From contig NZ_LBHV01000003.1 of the NCBI RefSeq assembly GCF_001005825.1, positions 248,001 through 312,000 on the forward strand: a stretch of 64,000 bases of DNA, written 5' to 3'. The stretch is from Rhizobium sp. LC145 (GTDB lineage Bacteria; Pseudomonadota; Alphaproteobacteria; Rhizobiales; Rhizobiaceae). Shown here piece after piece: positions 48,710-57,237 of this stretch; position 1 is the stretch's first letter, and every line of letters starts with the position of its first letter. Below the pieces are notes generated by a model. That model was not told the origin of the DNA, did not search any database, and saw only the letters and a list, made by a program, of their open reading frames with translations. The position numbers and the translations under genes were made by a program.

Positions 48710-49056
48710 CAGGCGAAGAGGCCTTCGTAAATTTCCGGCTTGAAGCCGACGATGAGCTTGCCGCTAGCCTCCAGCACCGGGCGCTTGATCATGGATGGCT
48801 GTTCCAGCATCAGTGCGATCGCCTTCTCACGATCGAGACCGGCCTTCTTCGCCTCATCCAATGCACGGAAGGTCGTGCCGGCCCGGTTGAGCACGGTCTC
48901 CCACCCGGCTTCCTCCGTCCATTTATCGAGATGGGCGCGGTCGATACCCTCGGCCTTGTAGTCGTGAAACCGGTAGGCGAGACCCTTCGCATCGAGCCAG
49001 TTCCGCGCCTTCTTCATCGTGTCGCAGTTCTTGATGCCGTAGATGGTGATCGTCAC
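48709..49056 (-). CDS. ArsC/Spx-family (YffB-like) protein
   Basis: A 115-residue protein of the ArsC/Spx/YffB family with a thioredoxin-like fold. It starts TITIYGIKNCDTMKKARNWLDAKGLAYRFHDYK, where the single Cys corresponds to the arsenate-reductase position but the CxxC of Spx is absent. The later KRPVLEASGKLIVGFKPEIYEGLF is typical of the YffB group. Function is not known. The start is a GTG at 49056 with GGGAGAG before it; the longer open frame upstream is not coding. It is coupled to ybaK by a TGATG overlap. Confidence 0.85.
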   Translation of the reverse strand: MTITIYGIKNCDTMKKARNWLDAKGLAYRFHDYKAEGIDRAHLDKWTEEAGWETVLNRAGTTFRALDEAKKAGLDREKAIALMLEQPSMIKRPVLEASGKLIVGFKPEIYEGLFA

Positions 49057-49229
49057 GCTTTCTCTCCCTCGGTGAACAACAGAGGGATAGCAACATGCCT
49101 GCTCGATAGGCAAGTGCCGACCGGGCACGCCATGGCCATGCCGCAGTTGCATGGCTCCCTTGTTCAGTTGTGCGTTGCACAAAGCCGCCGCCGGCCACAT
49201 ATACAGGGCAACGAAGAAAGGAAACTTCC

Positions 49230-49397
49230 ATGCCCGTACAGAATTACAATGTCCGTGGCGGCTTCCTCGGCCGCGCCATCGCCGTCTTCGGCGCTGCGGT
49301 CTCTGTTTCCGCTGCTGTCGAAGGTCGCCGTACCCCGAAGAGGCACGATCTCGAAACCCTCGGCATCGACCCGAAGGCCTTCGCGAAGATCGGCTGA
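49230..49397 (+). CDS. Small hypothetical protein, 55 aa
   Basis: A 55-residue protein starting MPVQNYNVRGGFLGRAIAVFGAAVSVSAAVE, with one moderately hydrophobic segment (about 12-29), then a basic, polar end GRRTPKRHDLETLGIDPKAFAKIG. AAAGGA lies before the ATG. The tail is reminiscent of the end of small rhizobial proteins near DUF1127 but I cannot assign a family. It could be a peripheral membrane peptide. Confidence 0.62.
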   Translation: MPVQNYNVRGGFLGRAIAVFGAAVSVSAAVEGRRTPKRHDLETLGIDPKAFAKIG

Positions 49398-49429
49398 AGA
49401 CGTCAGCCGGGCCTTCCCGGCTTGTGAGC

Positions 49430-49458
49430 GCACCGTTTTTGCTCTGGTGAAACGGTGC
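49430..49458. terminator. Hairpin between convergent genes
   Basis: GCACCGTTT (49430-49438) pairs perfectly with AAACGGTGC (49450-49458). It lies between the small protein gene and the convergent dehydrogenase. There is no T run beyond the stem, so termination would be weak or Rho-assisted. Confidence 0.45.
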
Positions 49459-49462
49459 CGGC

Positions 49463-50467
49463 TCAAGATTTCGAGGCGCGAAGAATAGCCTCGATGAAGC
49501 GATGCGCCTTCAGCGCATCCTCGCCCGTCACTTTCGGCGGACGGTTTCCCCGTATGGCGGACGCGAAGTCCGCTATTAGTGCTCGGTGCAGCCCATGCCC
49601 GAAAGCCATGGGATCGGCCCCGCTGCCGGAACCCGTCTCATCCTCCCCTTTCTTCAGCGTCGTGCCGTCCATAAATGCGGCCTCGAGCCTGTTGCCCGAA
49701 AAGACGGCCGTCCCCTTCGTCCCAATCAGTTCTATGCGATCAGGCAGGCCCGGATAGGCGCAAGTTGTGGCGTTCAGCGTCCCGATCGCACCGTTTGCAT
49801 AAGTGAAGGTGGCCGTTACGAGATCCTCCGTCTCCATCCTATGGATCGGGCTCGTGCGCACGAAGGAGGCGACCTCCTTCGGGGTGCCCGCAAGGCTCAG
49901 CAGAAGATCGATCGTATGGATGCCTTGGGTCAAGAGTACGCCGCCGCCGTCACGTGCCTTCGTGCCGCGTCCCGGCTCATCGTAATAGCTCTGCGGGCGC
50001 CAGTTCCGGATCGCGGCCGAAGCCTCCACGATCTCTCCGAGCCTGCCTGAGGCGACGGCTTCGGCAAGTGCGAGTATGCCGGGACGGAAGCGGTTCTGCA
50101 GCACTACCCCCAGCGTCACGCCGGCATTGCGCGCTGTCTCTACGATCGCTTCGGACCGCTCGAGCGTGATATCCAGCGGCTTCTCCAGAAGAATATGCTT
50201 TCCTGCCGACGCCGCGCGTCGCACGAGTTCCAGATGCGTGTTGGGGGGCGTGATGATCATGATCGCGTCGATGCTCGGATCGGCGAACATGCCGTCGAGA
50301 TCGGCGGTGACCGGCAGGCCGTATTTCTCGGTGAATGCCTCCCGGCGCGCTGCGGTGGGACTATAACCCGCCACGCATTCGATCTCGTCGGAAAGGTCTT
50401 TCAGGCTGCGGGCATGGTGCCCCGCGCCCATGCCGAGCCCTATCATCCCCACCCGCAATTTTGCCAT
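49463..50467 (-). CDS. Gfo/Idh/MocA-family oxidoreductase
   Basis: A 334-residue dehydrogenase with a Rossmann start (LRVGMIGLGMGAGHHARSL), the ITPPNTH element, the catalytic-region EKP in HILLEKPLDITLERSE, and a C-terminal domain with GGGVLLTQGIHTIDLLLSLAG containing the conserved His-x3-Asp. It probably oxidises a sugar or cyclitol with NAD. GGAGGAG lies 6 bases before ATG 50467. It follows ogt by 22 bases on the same strand and may share its transcript. Confidence 0.9.
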   Translation of the reverse strand: MAKLRVGMIGLGMGAGHHARSLKDLSDEIECVAGYSPTAARREAFTEKYGLPVTADLDGMFADPSIDAIMIITPPNTHLELVRRAASAGKHILLEKPLDITLERSEAIVETARNAGVTLGVVLQNRFRPGILALAEAVASGRLGEIVEASAAIRNWRPQSYYDEPGRGTKARDGGGVLLTQGIHTIDLLLSLAGTPKEVASFVRTSPIHRMETEDLVTATFTYANGAIGTLNATTCAYPGLPDRIELIGTKGTAVFSGNRLEAAFMDGTTLKKGEDETGSGSGADPMAFGHGLHRALIADFASAIRGNRPPKVTGEDALKAHRFIEAILRASKS

Positions 50468-50489
50468 CCGCACTCCTCCCGAGGATTGG

Positions 50490-51053
50490 CTAGAAGCCCA
50501 GCGATTGCTGTGCCGGTTCCGGCGGCCCGAGCCGTACTCCTTCCAGCTCCAGCATGCGCATTTTCGCACCGGAGCCGCCCGGTGCCGAAAAGCCGCCGAT
50601 TTTGCCGCCGGCCGCCAGCACCCTATGGCAAGGAATGATGAGCGCAACCGGATTTTTCGCCATGGCCTGGCCGACATCGCGCGCGACCTCCGGTCCTGCG
50701 CCGATCTCTTTTGCGAGCGCGCCATAGGTGGTGGTGTGGCCCCAGCCGACACGCCGGGCTGCCGCATAGATGGTACGGAAGAACTCGTCCTGTCCTTCGA
50801 GATCGAGCGCCACAGCGGAGAAATCCATTTGCTCGCCCTGGAAGTAGCGTCTCACTGCCGCGATGGCCTGCTCCACCGGCGGCGTCGGCCGGCTGGGGCG
50901 GCCTCCCGAAAGCCGGCGCAGCAACAGGCGCTCGGTGGATTGCGCGCTACTCGTCGGAAGCTGAAAGCGCGTGATGCCGGCCTCGCTCCAGGCGATGCCG
51001 CAATAGCCGCCGGCGGTTTCGAAGATATGGTAATGGTGTGCCTTATCGCTCAT
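50490..51053 (-). CDS. ogt: Methylated-DNA--protein-cysteine methyltransferase
   Basis: A 187-residue Ogt-type suicide enzyme that removes methyl groups from O6-methylguanine in DNA. The active-site motif is IIPCHRVLAAGGKIGGFSAPGG, with the acceptor Cys in PCHR; the DNA-binding helix-turn-helix is in HTTTYGALAKEIGAGPEVARDVGQAMAKNP. The N-terminal domain is standard. Length fits Ogt (about 170-190). It precedes a dehydrogenase gene in the same direction. Confidence 0.94.
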   Translation of the reverse strand: MSDKAHHYHIFETAGGYCGIAWSEAGITRFQLPTSSAQSTERLLLRRLSGGRPSRPTPPVEQAIAAVRRYFQGEQMDFSAVALDLEGQDEFFRTIYAAARRVGWGHTTTYGALAKEIGAGPEVARDVGQAMAKNPVALIIPCHRVLAAGGKIGGFSAPGGSGAKMRMLELEGVRLGPPEPAQQSLGF

Positions 51054-51136
51054 GACATGGCCTCCCTTGCATGACCGGCAGGATCACGCGTGGGAGACTT
51101 CAAATCAACCCGTTTCTTGCCGGAACAGCGACTTCG

Positions 51137-52141
51137 TCAGCTCAACGCGCTTGCGATGAAGTAGAAGCAGGCGGAGATCAGCGCCGCGGAGGGAAGGGTG
51201 ACGATCCAGGCGATGACGATGTTGCCGGCCAGCCCCCAGCGAACTGCCGAAACGCGCCGTGCCGCGCCGACCCCGATGATCGCACCGGTGATAGTGTGGG
51301 TCGTCGAGACGGGAATGCCGAGCCAGGTCGCGCCGAAGAGCGTCAACGCGCCGCCGGTTTCGGCGCAGAAGCCCTGCATCGGATTGAGCTTGGTGATCTT
51401 CGATCCCATCGTGTGCACGATGCGCCAGCCGCCGAAGAGCGTACCGAGCGCCATGGCTGCCTGGCAGGTGATGACCACCCAGAAGGGCACGTGGAATTCG
51501 GAGCCCAGATATCCTTGCGAAAACAGGAGCACAGCGATGATGCCCATGGTCTTCTGGGCGTCGTTGCCGCCGTGTCCGAGCGAATACATCGAGGCGGAGA
51601 CGAATTGCAGCACCCGGAAGGTGCTGTCCACCGCGAACGGCGTCTGCCGCACGAAGAGCCAGGAGACCGCGAGGATCAACATCAGCGCCAGGAAAAAGCC
51701 GATCGCCGGAGACATGAAGATCGCCGCCACGGTCTTCAGAAGGCCGGCCCAGACGATCGAGCTGAAGCCGACCTTGGCGAGCCCTGCACCGACAAGACCG
51801 CCGATCAGCGCATGCGATGAACTCGAGGGAATGCCGAAGACCCAGGTTATGATGTTCCAGAGGATCGCGCCCATCAGCGCCGCGAAGATCACCTGGGGCG
51901 AGACGATGCCCGGATCGATGATACCGGTGCCGAGCGTTTCTGCCACATGCAGGCCGAAGAACAGGAAGGCGATGAAATTGAAGAAAGCCGCCCATAAGAC
52001 CGCATATTGCGGCCTCAGCACCCGCGTCGAGACGATGGTGGCGATGGAATTCGCCGCGTCATGCAGCCCGTTCAGGAAATCGAAGAAGAGCGCGATGCCG
52101 ATAAGGCCGACGAGCAGGGGAAAGGCGAGCGTCGCATCCAT
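51137..52141 (-). CDS. pit: Low-affinity inorganic phosphate transporter Pit
   Basis: A 334-residue membrane protein of the PiT family. The two PiT signature repeats are visible: FDFLNGLHDAANSIATIVSTRVL near the N-terminus and GGNDAQKTMGIIAVLL in the second half, with about ten helices. It carries phosphate as a metal complex with protons. Its start overlaps the stop of the DUF47 gene at 52141 (coupled translation). The pair corresponds to orfA-pit of Sinorhizobium. Confidence 0.94.
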   Translation of the reverse strand: MDATLAFPLLVGLIGIALFFDFLNGLHDAANSIATIVSTRVLRPQYAVLWAAFFNFIAFLFFGLHVAETLGTGIIDPGIVSPQVIFAALMGAILWNIITWVFGIPSSSSHALIGGLVGAGLAKVGFSSIVWAGLLKTVAAIFMSPAIGFFLALMLILAVSWLFVRQTPFAVDSTFRVLQFVSASMYSLGHGGNDAQKTMGIIAVLLFSQGYLGSEFHVPFWVVITCQAAMALGTLFGGWRIVHTMGSKITKLNPMQGFCAETGGALTLFGATWLGIPVSTTHTITGAIIGVGAARRVSAVRWGLAGNIVIAWIVTLPSAALISACFYFIASALS

Positions 52142-52785
52142 CAGACGTTCTCGATCACGATGCCGCTGATCTCGTTGGCGACGTCCTCGAAGCGGTCGAC
52201 GACCTTTTCCAGCTCACCATAGATTTCGCTGCCGATCATATAAGCCATGGCATTGCCCGTCGCCCCATAGCGATGGAAGAGGTCTTTGAGGCCGTGGTCG
52301 TGAAGATCGTCGGAACGGCCCTCCACCCGCGTCACGTCCTCGGCAATCGTGCTGAGGCGCTGGGCATTGGTGCCGACCCTGTCGAGCAGGGGTATCGCCT
52401 CCGCGATCAGGTGAGCGGCCTCGACCACCGCCTTGCCCATTTCCTGCATGCCGGGATCGAAGCTCGTCTGCTCGTAGAGCCGGATCGTCTTCACGGTCTT
52501 GTGCATCATATCGATGGCATCATCCATGGACTGGATGAGATCCTTGATGTCGCCTCGATCGAAGGGCGTAATGAAGCTGCGGCGCACGGCGAGCAGCACT
52601 TGACGGGTGATCTCGTCCGCCTCGTCCTCGAGTTTGACGATCCGAGCGCAATTGCCCTCGATATCCGTGCCGGACAGTAGCTGGTTCAAAGCTTCGGCAG
52701 CGCTTACGACCATGCGCGCATGCTGCTCGAAGAGGTCGAAGAAGCGATCCTCGCGCGGCAAAAGCTTTCTGAACAGGCTCAGCAT
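52141..52785 (-). CDS. DUF47 (PhoU-like) protein, OrfA of the pit operon
   Basis: A 214-residue helical protein of the DUF47 family (related in fold to PhoU), starting MLSLFRKLLPREDRFFDLFEQHARMVVSAAEAL and containing KLEDEADEITRQVL and FDRGDIKDLIQSMDDAID, metal-binding acidic motifs of the family. It is thought to modulate the Pit transporter. It is the first gene of the operon, directly behind a Pho box, and overlaps pit by one base. Confidence 0.92.
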   Translation of the reverse strand: MLSLFRKLLPREDRFFDLFEQHARMVVSAAEALNQLLSGTDIEGNCARIVKLEDEADEITRQVLLAVRRSFITPFDRGDIKDLIQSMDDAIDMMHKTVKTIRLYEQTSFDPGMQEMGKAVVEAAHLIAEAIPLLDRVGTNAQRLSTIAEDVTRVEGRSDDLHDHGLKDLFHRYGATGNAMAYMIGSEIYGELEKVVDRFEDVANEISGIVIENV

Positions 52786-53086
52786 CTTCGTTCCTTCTGG
52801 GTCGTGTCCGGGTTGTCACAAAACTGTCATAAATGACGGGCCGGGCGAAGGAAACTCCTGTAGACTCAAAAGCTCGGAAGGGTAAACGGCCTCGTCGGCC
52901 GGGAAGCATGCTCTCCACAGGGATGTCCAAGGTCATCGCGCCGATCCTTACAAATGTCTTGGAACAGCACGGGTCCTTCTCCGTTCCGCGTGTGATTTCT
53001 CACGGGCAATATGGGTTTCCCTCTCTATATATGTGCGGACTACGCCCAAGCTCGAATCTTTGTCCCGGAGAAGGCCGGTGCGGACC
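52786..53086. other. Intergenic region between orfA-pit and the arginase-like gene
   Basis: These 301 bases hold the Pho box near the orfA start and the leader of the arginase-like gene. An AT-rich CTCTCTATATATG around 53025 may be its -10 region, but no good -35 element was found. No RNA gene or further reading frame with a ribosome site is evident. Confidence 0.4.
52813..52830. promoter_or_regulatory. Pho box upstream of orfA-pit
   Basis: TTGTCAC-AAAA-CTGTCAT is a direct repeat with an 11-base period, matching the PhoB consensus CTGTCAT-N4-CTGTCAT at 12 of 14 defined positions. It lies 28 bases before the orfA start. In Sinorhizobium meliloti PhoB represses orfA-pit under phosphate limitation, so repression is the expected effect. 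Confidence 0.82.
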
Positions 53087-54004
53087 ATGAGCAATCGCCT
53101 AGCCCTCATTGGAGCGCCTACAAGCGCCGGGGCCTATGCTCCCGGCCAGGAGAAGGCGCCCGAAGCGTTTCGACGTCATGGATTGGTGCCGGCCTTGGAG
53201 CGGACCGGATGGCAGGTTACCGATCTGGCCGATATACCCCATTTTCGTTGGCGTCCCGATCCTGATAACCCAAATGCGATGAACCTGGCGGCTGTTCGCG
53301 ACGCGGCGGAGGCGGTGTCCCGTGAGGTGTCCCGCGCCATGGCGAATGGCGGGGCGGTGCTCGTCCTAGGCGGCGATTGCACGATCGGGCTGGGGGTCGT
53401 TGCCGGAGCCTTGGCTGACGGCGCCTCGGTCGGACTGATCTACATCGATGGCGATGCGGACCTCAACGTGCCGGAAACCGCCGAAGGCGCTCTCGACTGG
53501 ACGGGGATCGCGCATATGCTCGATCTGCCCGGCGCACTCGCGGACCTCAGCGGTCTCGCATCGAGGCGGCCGATGCTGCACCCCTCCGATGTGCTGCTCT
53601 TCGGCCCTCACGAGATCACGGCGCCGGAGGCAAGGACCATTGCTGCCAATGACATTCAGCACATTGCCCTGGCTGAAATAAAGGCGGACCCCACGGCCGC
53701 GGCCGAACGGGCAAAAGCCTGGGGGCATCGGTTTGATCGCCTGCTCGTTCATATCGATATCGATATACTCGCGTTTACGTCCTTCCCGATTGCCGAGAAC
53801 GTTCGCTATGGCGCGCGCGATACCGGGCTCGAACTCTTTGAGCTCGGAAAGGTTCTCACTGTCCTGCTGAAGGCACCGAACTGGCATGCGCTCGCGCTGA
53901 CGGAATTGAATCCGGATCATGCGCCGGATGAGCGCGCCGCGTTCGCCAGCCTCATTGCCATGTTGACCCAGGCGCTCGCCGCATCACCAAGGCCGCATCA
54001 ATGA
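53087..54004 (+). CDS. Arginase-superfamily protein with altered metal ligands
   Basis: A 305-residue protein of the arginase/agmatinase fold. The motif positions are recognisable but changed: GGDCTIGLG has Cys where GGDHS has the metal-binding His, and YIDGDADLN has Asp in place of the His of DAHxD, while HIDIDIL keeps the two late Asp residues. The substrate may therefore differ from arginine, or the metal may be bound differently. The start at 53087 is chosen where homology begins; its ribosome site is weak. The stop overlaps the start of a membrane-protein gene. Confidence 0.78.
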   Translation: MSNRLALIGAPTSAGAYAPGQEKAPEAFRRHGLVPALERTGWQVTDLADIPHFRWRPDPDNPNAMNLAAVRDAAEAVSREVSRAMANGGAVLVLGGDCTIGLGVVAGALADGASVGLIYIDGDADLNVPETAEGALDWTGIAHMLDLPGALADLSGLASRRPMLHPSDVLLFGPHEITAPEARTIAANDIQHIALAEIKADPTAAAERAKAWGHRFDRLLVHIDIDILAFTSFPIAENVRYGARDTGLELFELGKVLTVLLKAPNWHALALTELNPDHAPDERAAFASLIAMLTQALAASPRPHQ

Positions 54005-54516
54005 GTTCTTCCGCAGGAAAAGAGCTTCATGAAACCGTCGATGACGATCCGCGGCTTGCATTCGTGTACCAGGAGGCCGTGCGTGGCCTCCAGCATCAAC
54101 AGCAGGTCGTCGAATCGCTGAATGCCAGAGGCGGCAATCTGATCTTCGCGGCCGCATTCGCGACTTCGCTCCTCGGCACGGCCGCGCTGAGAGACGGCGT
54201 CGGCCCGTGGGACTGGATGGCGCTGATCCTGTTGTTCCTCATCGGATGCTTCGCCGCGTTCATCCTGTGGCCCTATTACAATTACACGTTCCGATTCGAT
54301 CCGGGAGATTTGCTGGCCCGGTATATCGACCAGGACAGCAAGGCGAGCATGTCCGTAATCCATCGCTCGCTTGCTCTGCAGATCAAGGCGGACATGAGCA
54401 GCAACTGGCGCATCATCCAGCGTATCCGTATCGCGCTTGAGATTGGCCTGGTGGTTCTCGTGCTCGAAATCCTGGCCTGGCTCATCTCGATCGGAGTTAC
54501 GTCCCAGGCGCCATGA
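54001..54516 (+). CDS. Two-TM membrane protein of unknown function
   Basis: A 171-residue protein: an N-terminal helix (LAFVYQEAVRGLQHQQQVVESLNAR), two predicted helices (about 48-60 and 72-92), a polar middle with FRFDPGDLLARYIDQDSK, and a third hydrophobic segment near the end (about 145-165). The ATG overlaps the arginase-like stop (ATGA), so translation is coupled and the two products may work together. I do not recognise a named family. The layout resembles small two-TM effector proteins, but no cyclase or sensor lies beside it. Confidence 0.7.
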   Translation: MSSSAGKELHETVDDDPRLAFVYQEAVRGLQHQQQVVESLNARGGNLIFAAAFATSLLGTAALRDGVGPWDWMALILLFLIGCFAAFILWPYYNYTFRFDPGDLLARYIDQDSKASMSVIHRSLALQIKADMSSNWRIIQRIRIALEIGLVVLVLEILAWLISIGVTSQAP

Positions 54517-54587
54517 CGCCACTTCAAGCGATCGCAGCTCGGCTTTCGACCGGATTACGGCAAGCGTCGACGGCGACCTGCCGGCCG

Positions 54588-55484
54588 TCAGTCGCGCGAT
54601 AGGGACAGCCCCGCGAGAAGCGGAGCGTACGCGGCGAGCCTGCCGGATGCGAACTCCGTGAAGAGCCGCACGCGCTTCGTCTTGCGTGTCTCCCCCTGTG
54701 TGAGAAGCCAGAGCGTTCCATACATGTGCGGGTCGGTGCCCGGCACCCTCACCAGTAGTGGGTCGGCATCTCCGACGAAGCACGGCAGCGTCGTCATTCC
54801 GATCCCTTGCCGTGCCGCAACGATCTGCGCCTCGGCGTCCGGGGTCCTGAATGAAACCCCCGTGGTACGAACCTCACCCCCGCGGGCCCAGTCCGGGATT
54901 CTGCGGGTATTTATGACGATCCGCCGGATGGGATCGGGCGCGCCCGCACGCCACGCGGCCAGTCGGTCGCGGGATATGTAGACGCCGCCGAACAGCTCCG
55001 GTCCCTTCAGCCCGTGAAGATTGAGCGGCAGGGTCCTGCGGTCGGAGACTATGCGGATCGCCACGTCGGCCTCCCGATTGGTGAGGTTCGCCACCTCGCC
55101 CGACGGCAGGATTTCCATCTCGATGTCCGGATGCATACGCGCGAAATCGGCGAAGTCCGGCATGAGCAGATGTGTTGCGAGAAACGGTGGCAGCGTCACC
55201 CGTAGAAGTCCGCGCGCGCTCTGGTCGCGCCCGAAGACGCGCGTCTCCAGCTGGTGCGACGACGCTTCCATCTGGTTGGCGAGTTCGAGGACCTCCTCGC
55301 CCGCAGCCGTCAGGCGGTAGCCCGAAGGCAGCTTTTCGAACATCTGCGCCCCGAGCCGTTCCTCCAGTTGTGCGATGCGTCGCAGCACGGTCGAGTGATA
55401 CACCCCGAGGCCCTCTGCGGCAGAACGCACTGAACCTCCGCGCGCCACGGCAAGAAAATAGCGAATGTCATCCCAGTCGATCAT
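54588..55484 (-). CDS. LysR-family transcriptional regulator
   Basis: A 298-residue LysR regulator. The N-terminal winged helix reads DDIRYFLAVARGGSVRSAAEGLGVYHSTVLRRIAQLEERLGAQMFEKLPSGYRLTAAG, followed by a linker helix and a two-lobed ligand domain. Start 55484 (MIDWDDIRYF) is chosen because the DNA-binding domain begins there; the ribosome site is weak. It is divergent from an SDR-NAD oxidoreductase pair, so it probably controls those genes. Confidence 0.88.
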   Translation of the reverse strand: MIDWDDIRYFLAVARGGSVRSAAEGLGVYHSTVLRRIAQLEERLGAQMFEKLPSGYRLTAAGEEVLELANQMEASSHQLETRVFGRDQSARGLLRVTLPPFLATHLLMPDFADFARMHPDIEMEILPSGEVANLTNREADVAIRIVSDRRTLPLNLHGLKGPELFGGVYISRDRLAAWRAGAPDPIRRIVINTRRIPDWARGGEVRTTGVSFRTPDAEAQIVAARQGIGMTTLPCFVGDADPLLVRVPGTDPHMYGTLWLLTQGETRKTKRVRLFTEFASGRLAAYAPLLAGLSLSRD

Positions 55485-55752
55485 GGTGCAATCCGGCACC
55501 ACATGGTGCGCCTTCCAAAGCCGTATCTGACGCATCGTACAGTAAGCAGTATGGGCGGTCATCATAACTTGTGTCGACGAGCGCGGCCCAATTCCGAATG
55601 GCGGACGCGGCTGGGCGTCAGTCGTCCAGCCGGATCGATTTTGCACCACCGATGTGCGTGCTTCCGCACTCAACGCCTGACTCCGGCGGACCTACTTGGA
55701 GGTTCTCGGGGCGTTGTCCCCGAACAACCAAAGACGGAGCAAAAGAGAAATC

Positions 55753-56487
55753 ATGGGAAAGCTTGAAGGTAAGGTTGCAGTCGTCACGGGTGGATCGAGC
55801 GGCATGGCGCTGGCGAGCGCCAAGCGGTTCGTTGAAGAAGGTGCCTATGTTTTCATCACGGGCCGGCGGCAGGAGGCGCTCGACCAGGCCGTCAAGCTGA
55901 TCGGCCGGAACGTAACCGGCGTGCGCGGCGACGCGTCCAATCTCGACGACCTTGATCGCCTGTTCGATATAGTCAAACGGGAAAAGGGCAAGATCGATAT
56001 CCTGTACGCGAGCGCCGGCTGGGGCGAAGCCGTCCCGCTGGGCGAGATAACCGAGCAGCATTTCGATACGACCTTCGGCCTGAATACGCGCGGCACGCTG
56101 TTCACGGTGCAAAAGGCGCTGCCGCTGTTCAACGATGGCGGATCGATCTTCATGACCGGGTCGGTTGCTTCGCTGAAAGGTTTTCCCGGTTACAGCGTGT
56201 ATGCGGCGAGCAAGGCGGCGTTGCACGCATTCGCACGCGGGTGGCTTAACGAATTGAAGGGCAGGAATATCCGGGTGAACGTGCTGCACCCGGGGCCGAT
56301 CGCCACACCGATGCAGGACCAGGTTCTCACCGAGGAGGCCAAGCTGATGTTCGAATCCCTGATCCCGCGGGGAACGATGGGTCGTCCCGAGGAAATCGCG
56401 GCGGTCGCGCTGTTTCTTGCTTCAGACGATTCGAGCTTCGTGAATGGGATGGAGTTGAACGTCGACGGCGGCTTCTCGGCCATCTGA
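55753..56487 (+). CDS. SDR-family oxidoreductase
   Basis: A 244-residue short-chain dehydrogenase. The cofactor motif is VVTGGSSGMALASAKRF (TGxxxGxA-like), the structural motif is LYASAGWG in place of NNAG, and the catalytic Ser-Tyr-Lys are in TGSVASLKG...YSVYAASKAALHAF. FITGRRQ after beta-2 suggests NADP preference. It forms an operon with the next gene (30 bases apart) and is divergent from a LysR gene. Related SDRs reduce quinones or carbonyls; the substrate is unknown. Confidence 0.88.
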   Translation: MGKLEGKVAVVTGGSSGMALASAKRFVEEGAYVFITGRRQEALDQAVKLIGRNVTGVRGDASNLDDLDRLFDIVKREKGKIDILYASAGWGEAVPLGEITEQHFDTTFGLNTRGTLFTVQKALPLFNDGGSIFMTGSVASLKGFPGYSVYAASKAALHAFARGWLNELKGRNIRVNVLHPGPIATPMQDQVLTEEAKLMFESLIPRGTMGRPEEIAAVALFLASDDSSFVNGMELNVDGGFSAI

Positions 56488-56517
56488 ATTCACGCAAACA
56501 CGGATCGGAGAATTATT

Positions 56518-57120
56518 ATGAGCTATGCGATTATTGGATTCGGTAAGATAGGGCAGGCCCTCGCCCACGCCTTCGCCCGTAGGAACATCGACGTGACTGT
56601 CGCGAGCCGCCGTCCGCCCGAGGCGTTGGCGCCGCAGGCTCGGGCGATTGGACCCATGGTCGTCGCCAGGTCGCTGCGGGACGCACTCGAGGCCGACACA
56701 ATCATCCTGGCGGTCCCGTTCTGGGAACATCGCGAGGTTGCGAAGGCGCTGCCGAACTGGGAAGGCAAGACAATCATCGACGCGATGAACACGTATGGCG
56801 TTCCCCCTGAAGAGCTGGACGGCCTCCCGTCCTCCGCCTTCGTCGCAAAGTCGTTCACCGGCGCCAAGTTCGTGAAAGGTTTCAATCACCTGGTTGCGGC
56901 CACCCTGGCTGCCGATCCCCTCGTCGAGGGCGGGCACCGGGTCGTATTCCTGTCGAGCGACGACGAGGACGCGATCGCTCCCGTGGCGGACTTGGCCAAA
57001 CAACTCGGGTTCGCACCCGTCAAGCTGGGAAAGCTCGACGAGGGTGGCGCGCTGGTGCACGCACGCGGCCGCACGTGGGGCCAGCTCATCTTCCAGGATT
57101 TGTTCAAGAAGGAGCAGTAA
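56518..57120 (+). CDS. NADPH-dependent F420-reductase-like oxidoreductase
   Basis: A 200-residue Rossmann protein resembling NADP-dependent F420 reductases and related NAD-binding domains: SYAIIGFGKIGQALAHAFARRNIDVTVASRRPP holds the cofactor motif, and IILAVPFWEHREVAKAL and KTIIDAMNTYG follow. The late part contains AKSFTGAKFVKGFNHL typical of the group. Bacteria of this type do not make F420, so another acceptor is likely. It follows the SDR gene by 30 bases. Confidence 0.82.
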   Translation: MSYAIIGFGKIGQALAHAFARRNIDVTVASRRPPEALAPQARAIGPMVVARSLRDALEADTIILAVPFWEHREVAKALPNWEGKTIIDAMNTYGVPPEELDGLPSSAFVAKSFTGAKFVKGFNHLVAATLAADPLVEGGHRVVFLSSDDEDAIAPVADLAKQLGFAPVKLGKLDEGGALVHARGRTWGQLIFQDLFKKEQ

Positions 57121-57154
57121 TCGATCTACGGCTGTGTGATCGACGCCGAGAACT

Positions 57155-57189
57155 GGTCGCGCGCTAACGTCTTCGAGCAGCGCGCGACC
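57155..57189. terminator. Hairpin between the oxidoreductase operon and guaA
   Basis: A perfect 11-bp GC-rich inverted repeat (GGTCGCGCGCT 57155-57165 with AGCGCGCGACC 57179-57189) lies between convergent genes. No T run follows, so it may act with Rho or only stabilise the mRNA ends. Confidence 0.55.
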
Positions 57190-57237
57190 GAATAGGCCAC
57201 AAAGTCGCGAAGGTTGGGATGGGCCTGACGGCCGCTT

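Noticed and set aside
54001..54516. Two-TM protein as an anti-phage (CBASS/Pycsar-type) effector
   Set aside because: The layout is superficially similar, but no nucleotide cyclase, sensor or other defence gene lies nearby and the partner is an arginase-like protein.
57122..57195. Short coding-like stretch after the NAD-binding oxidoreductase (YGCVIDAENWSRANVFEQR)
   Set aside because: It could be the tail of a decayed gene, but it is under 25 codons, has no upstream continuation in frame and coincides with a hairpin. Evidence is too thin for a feature.
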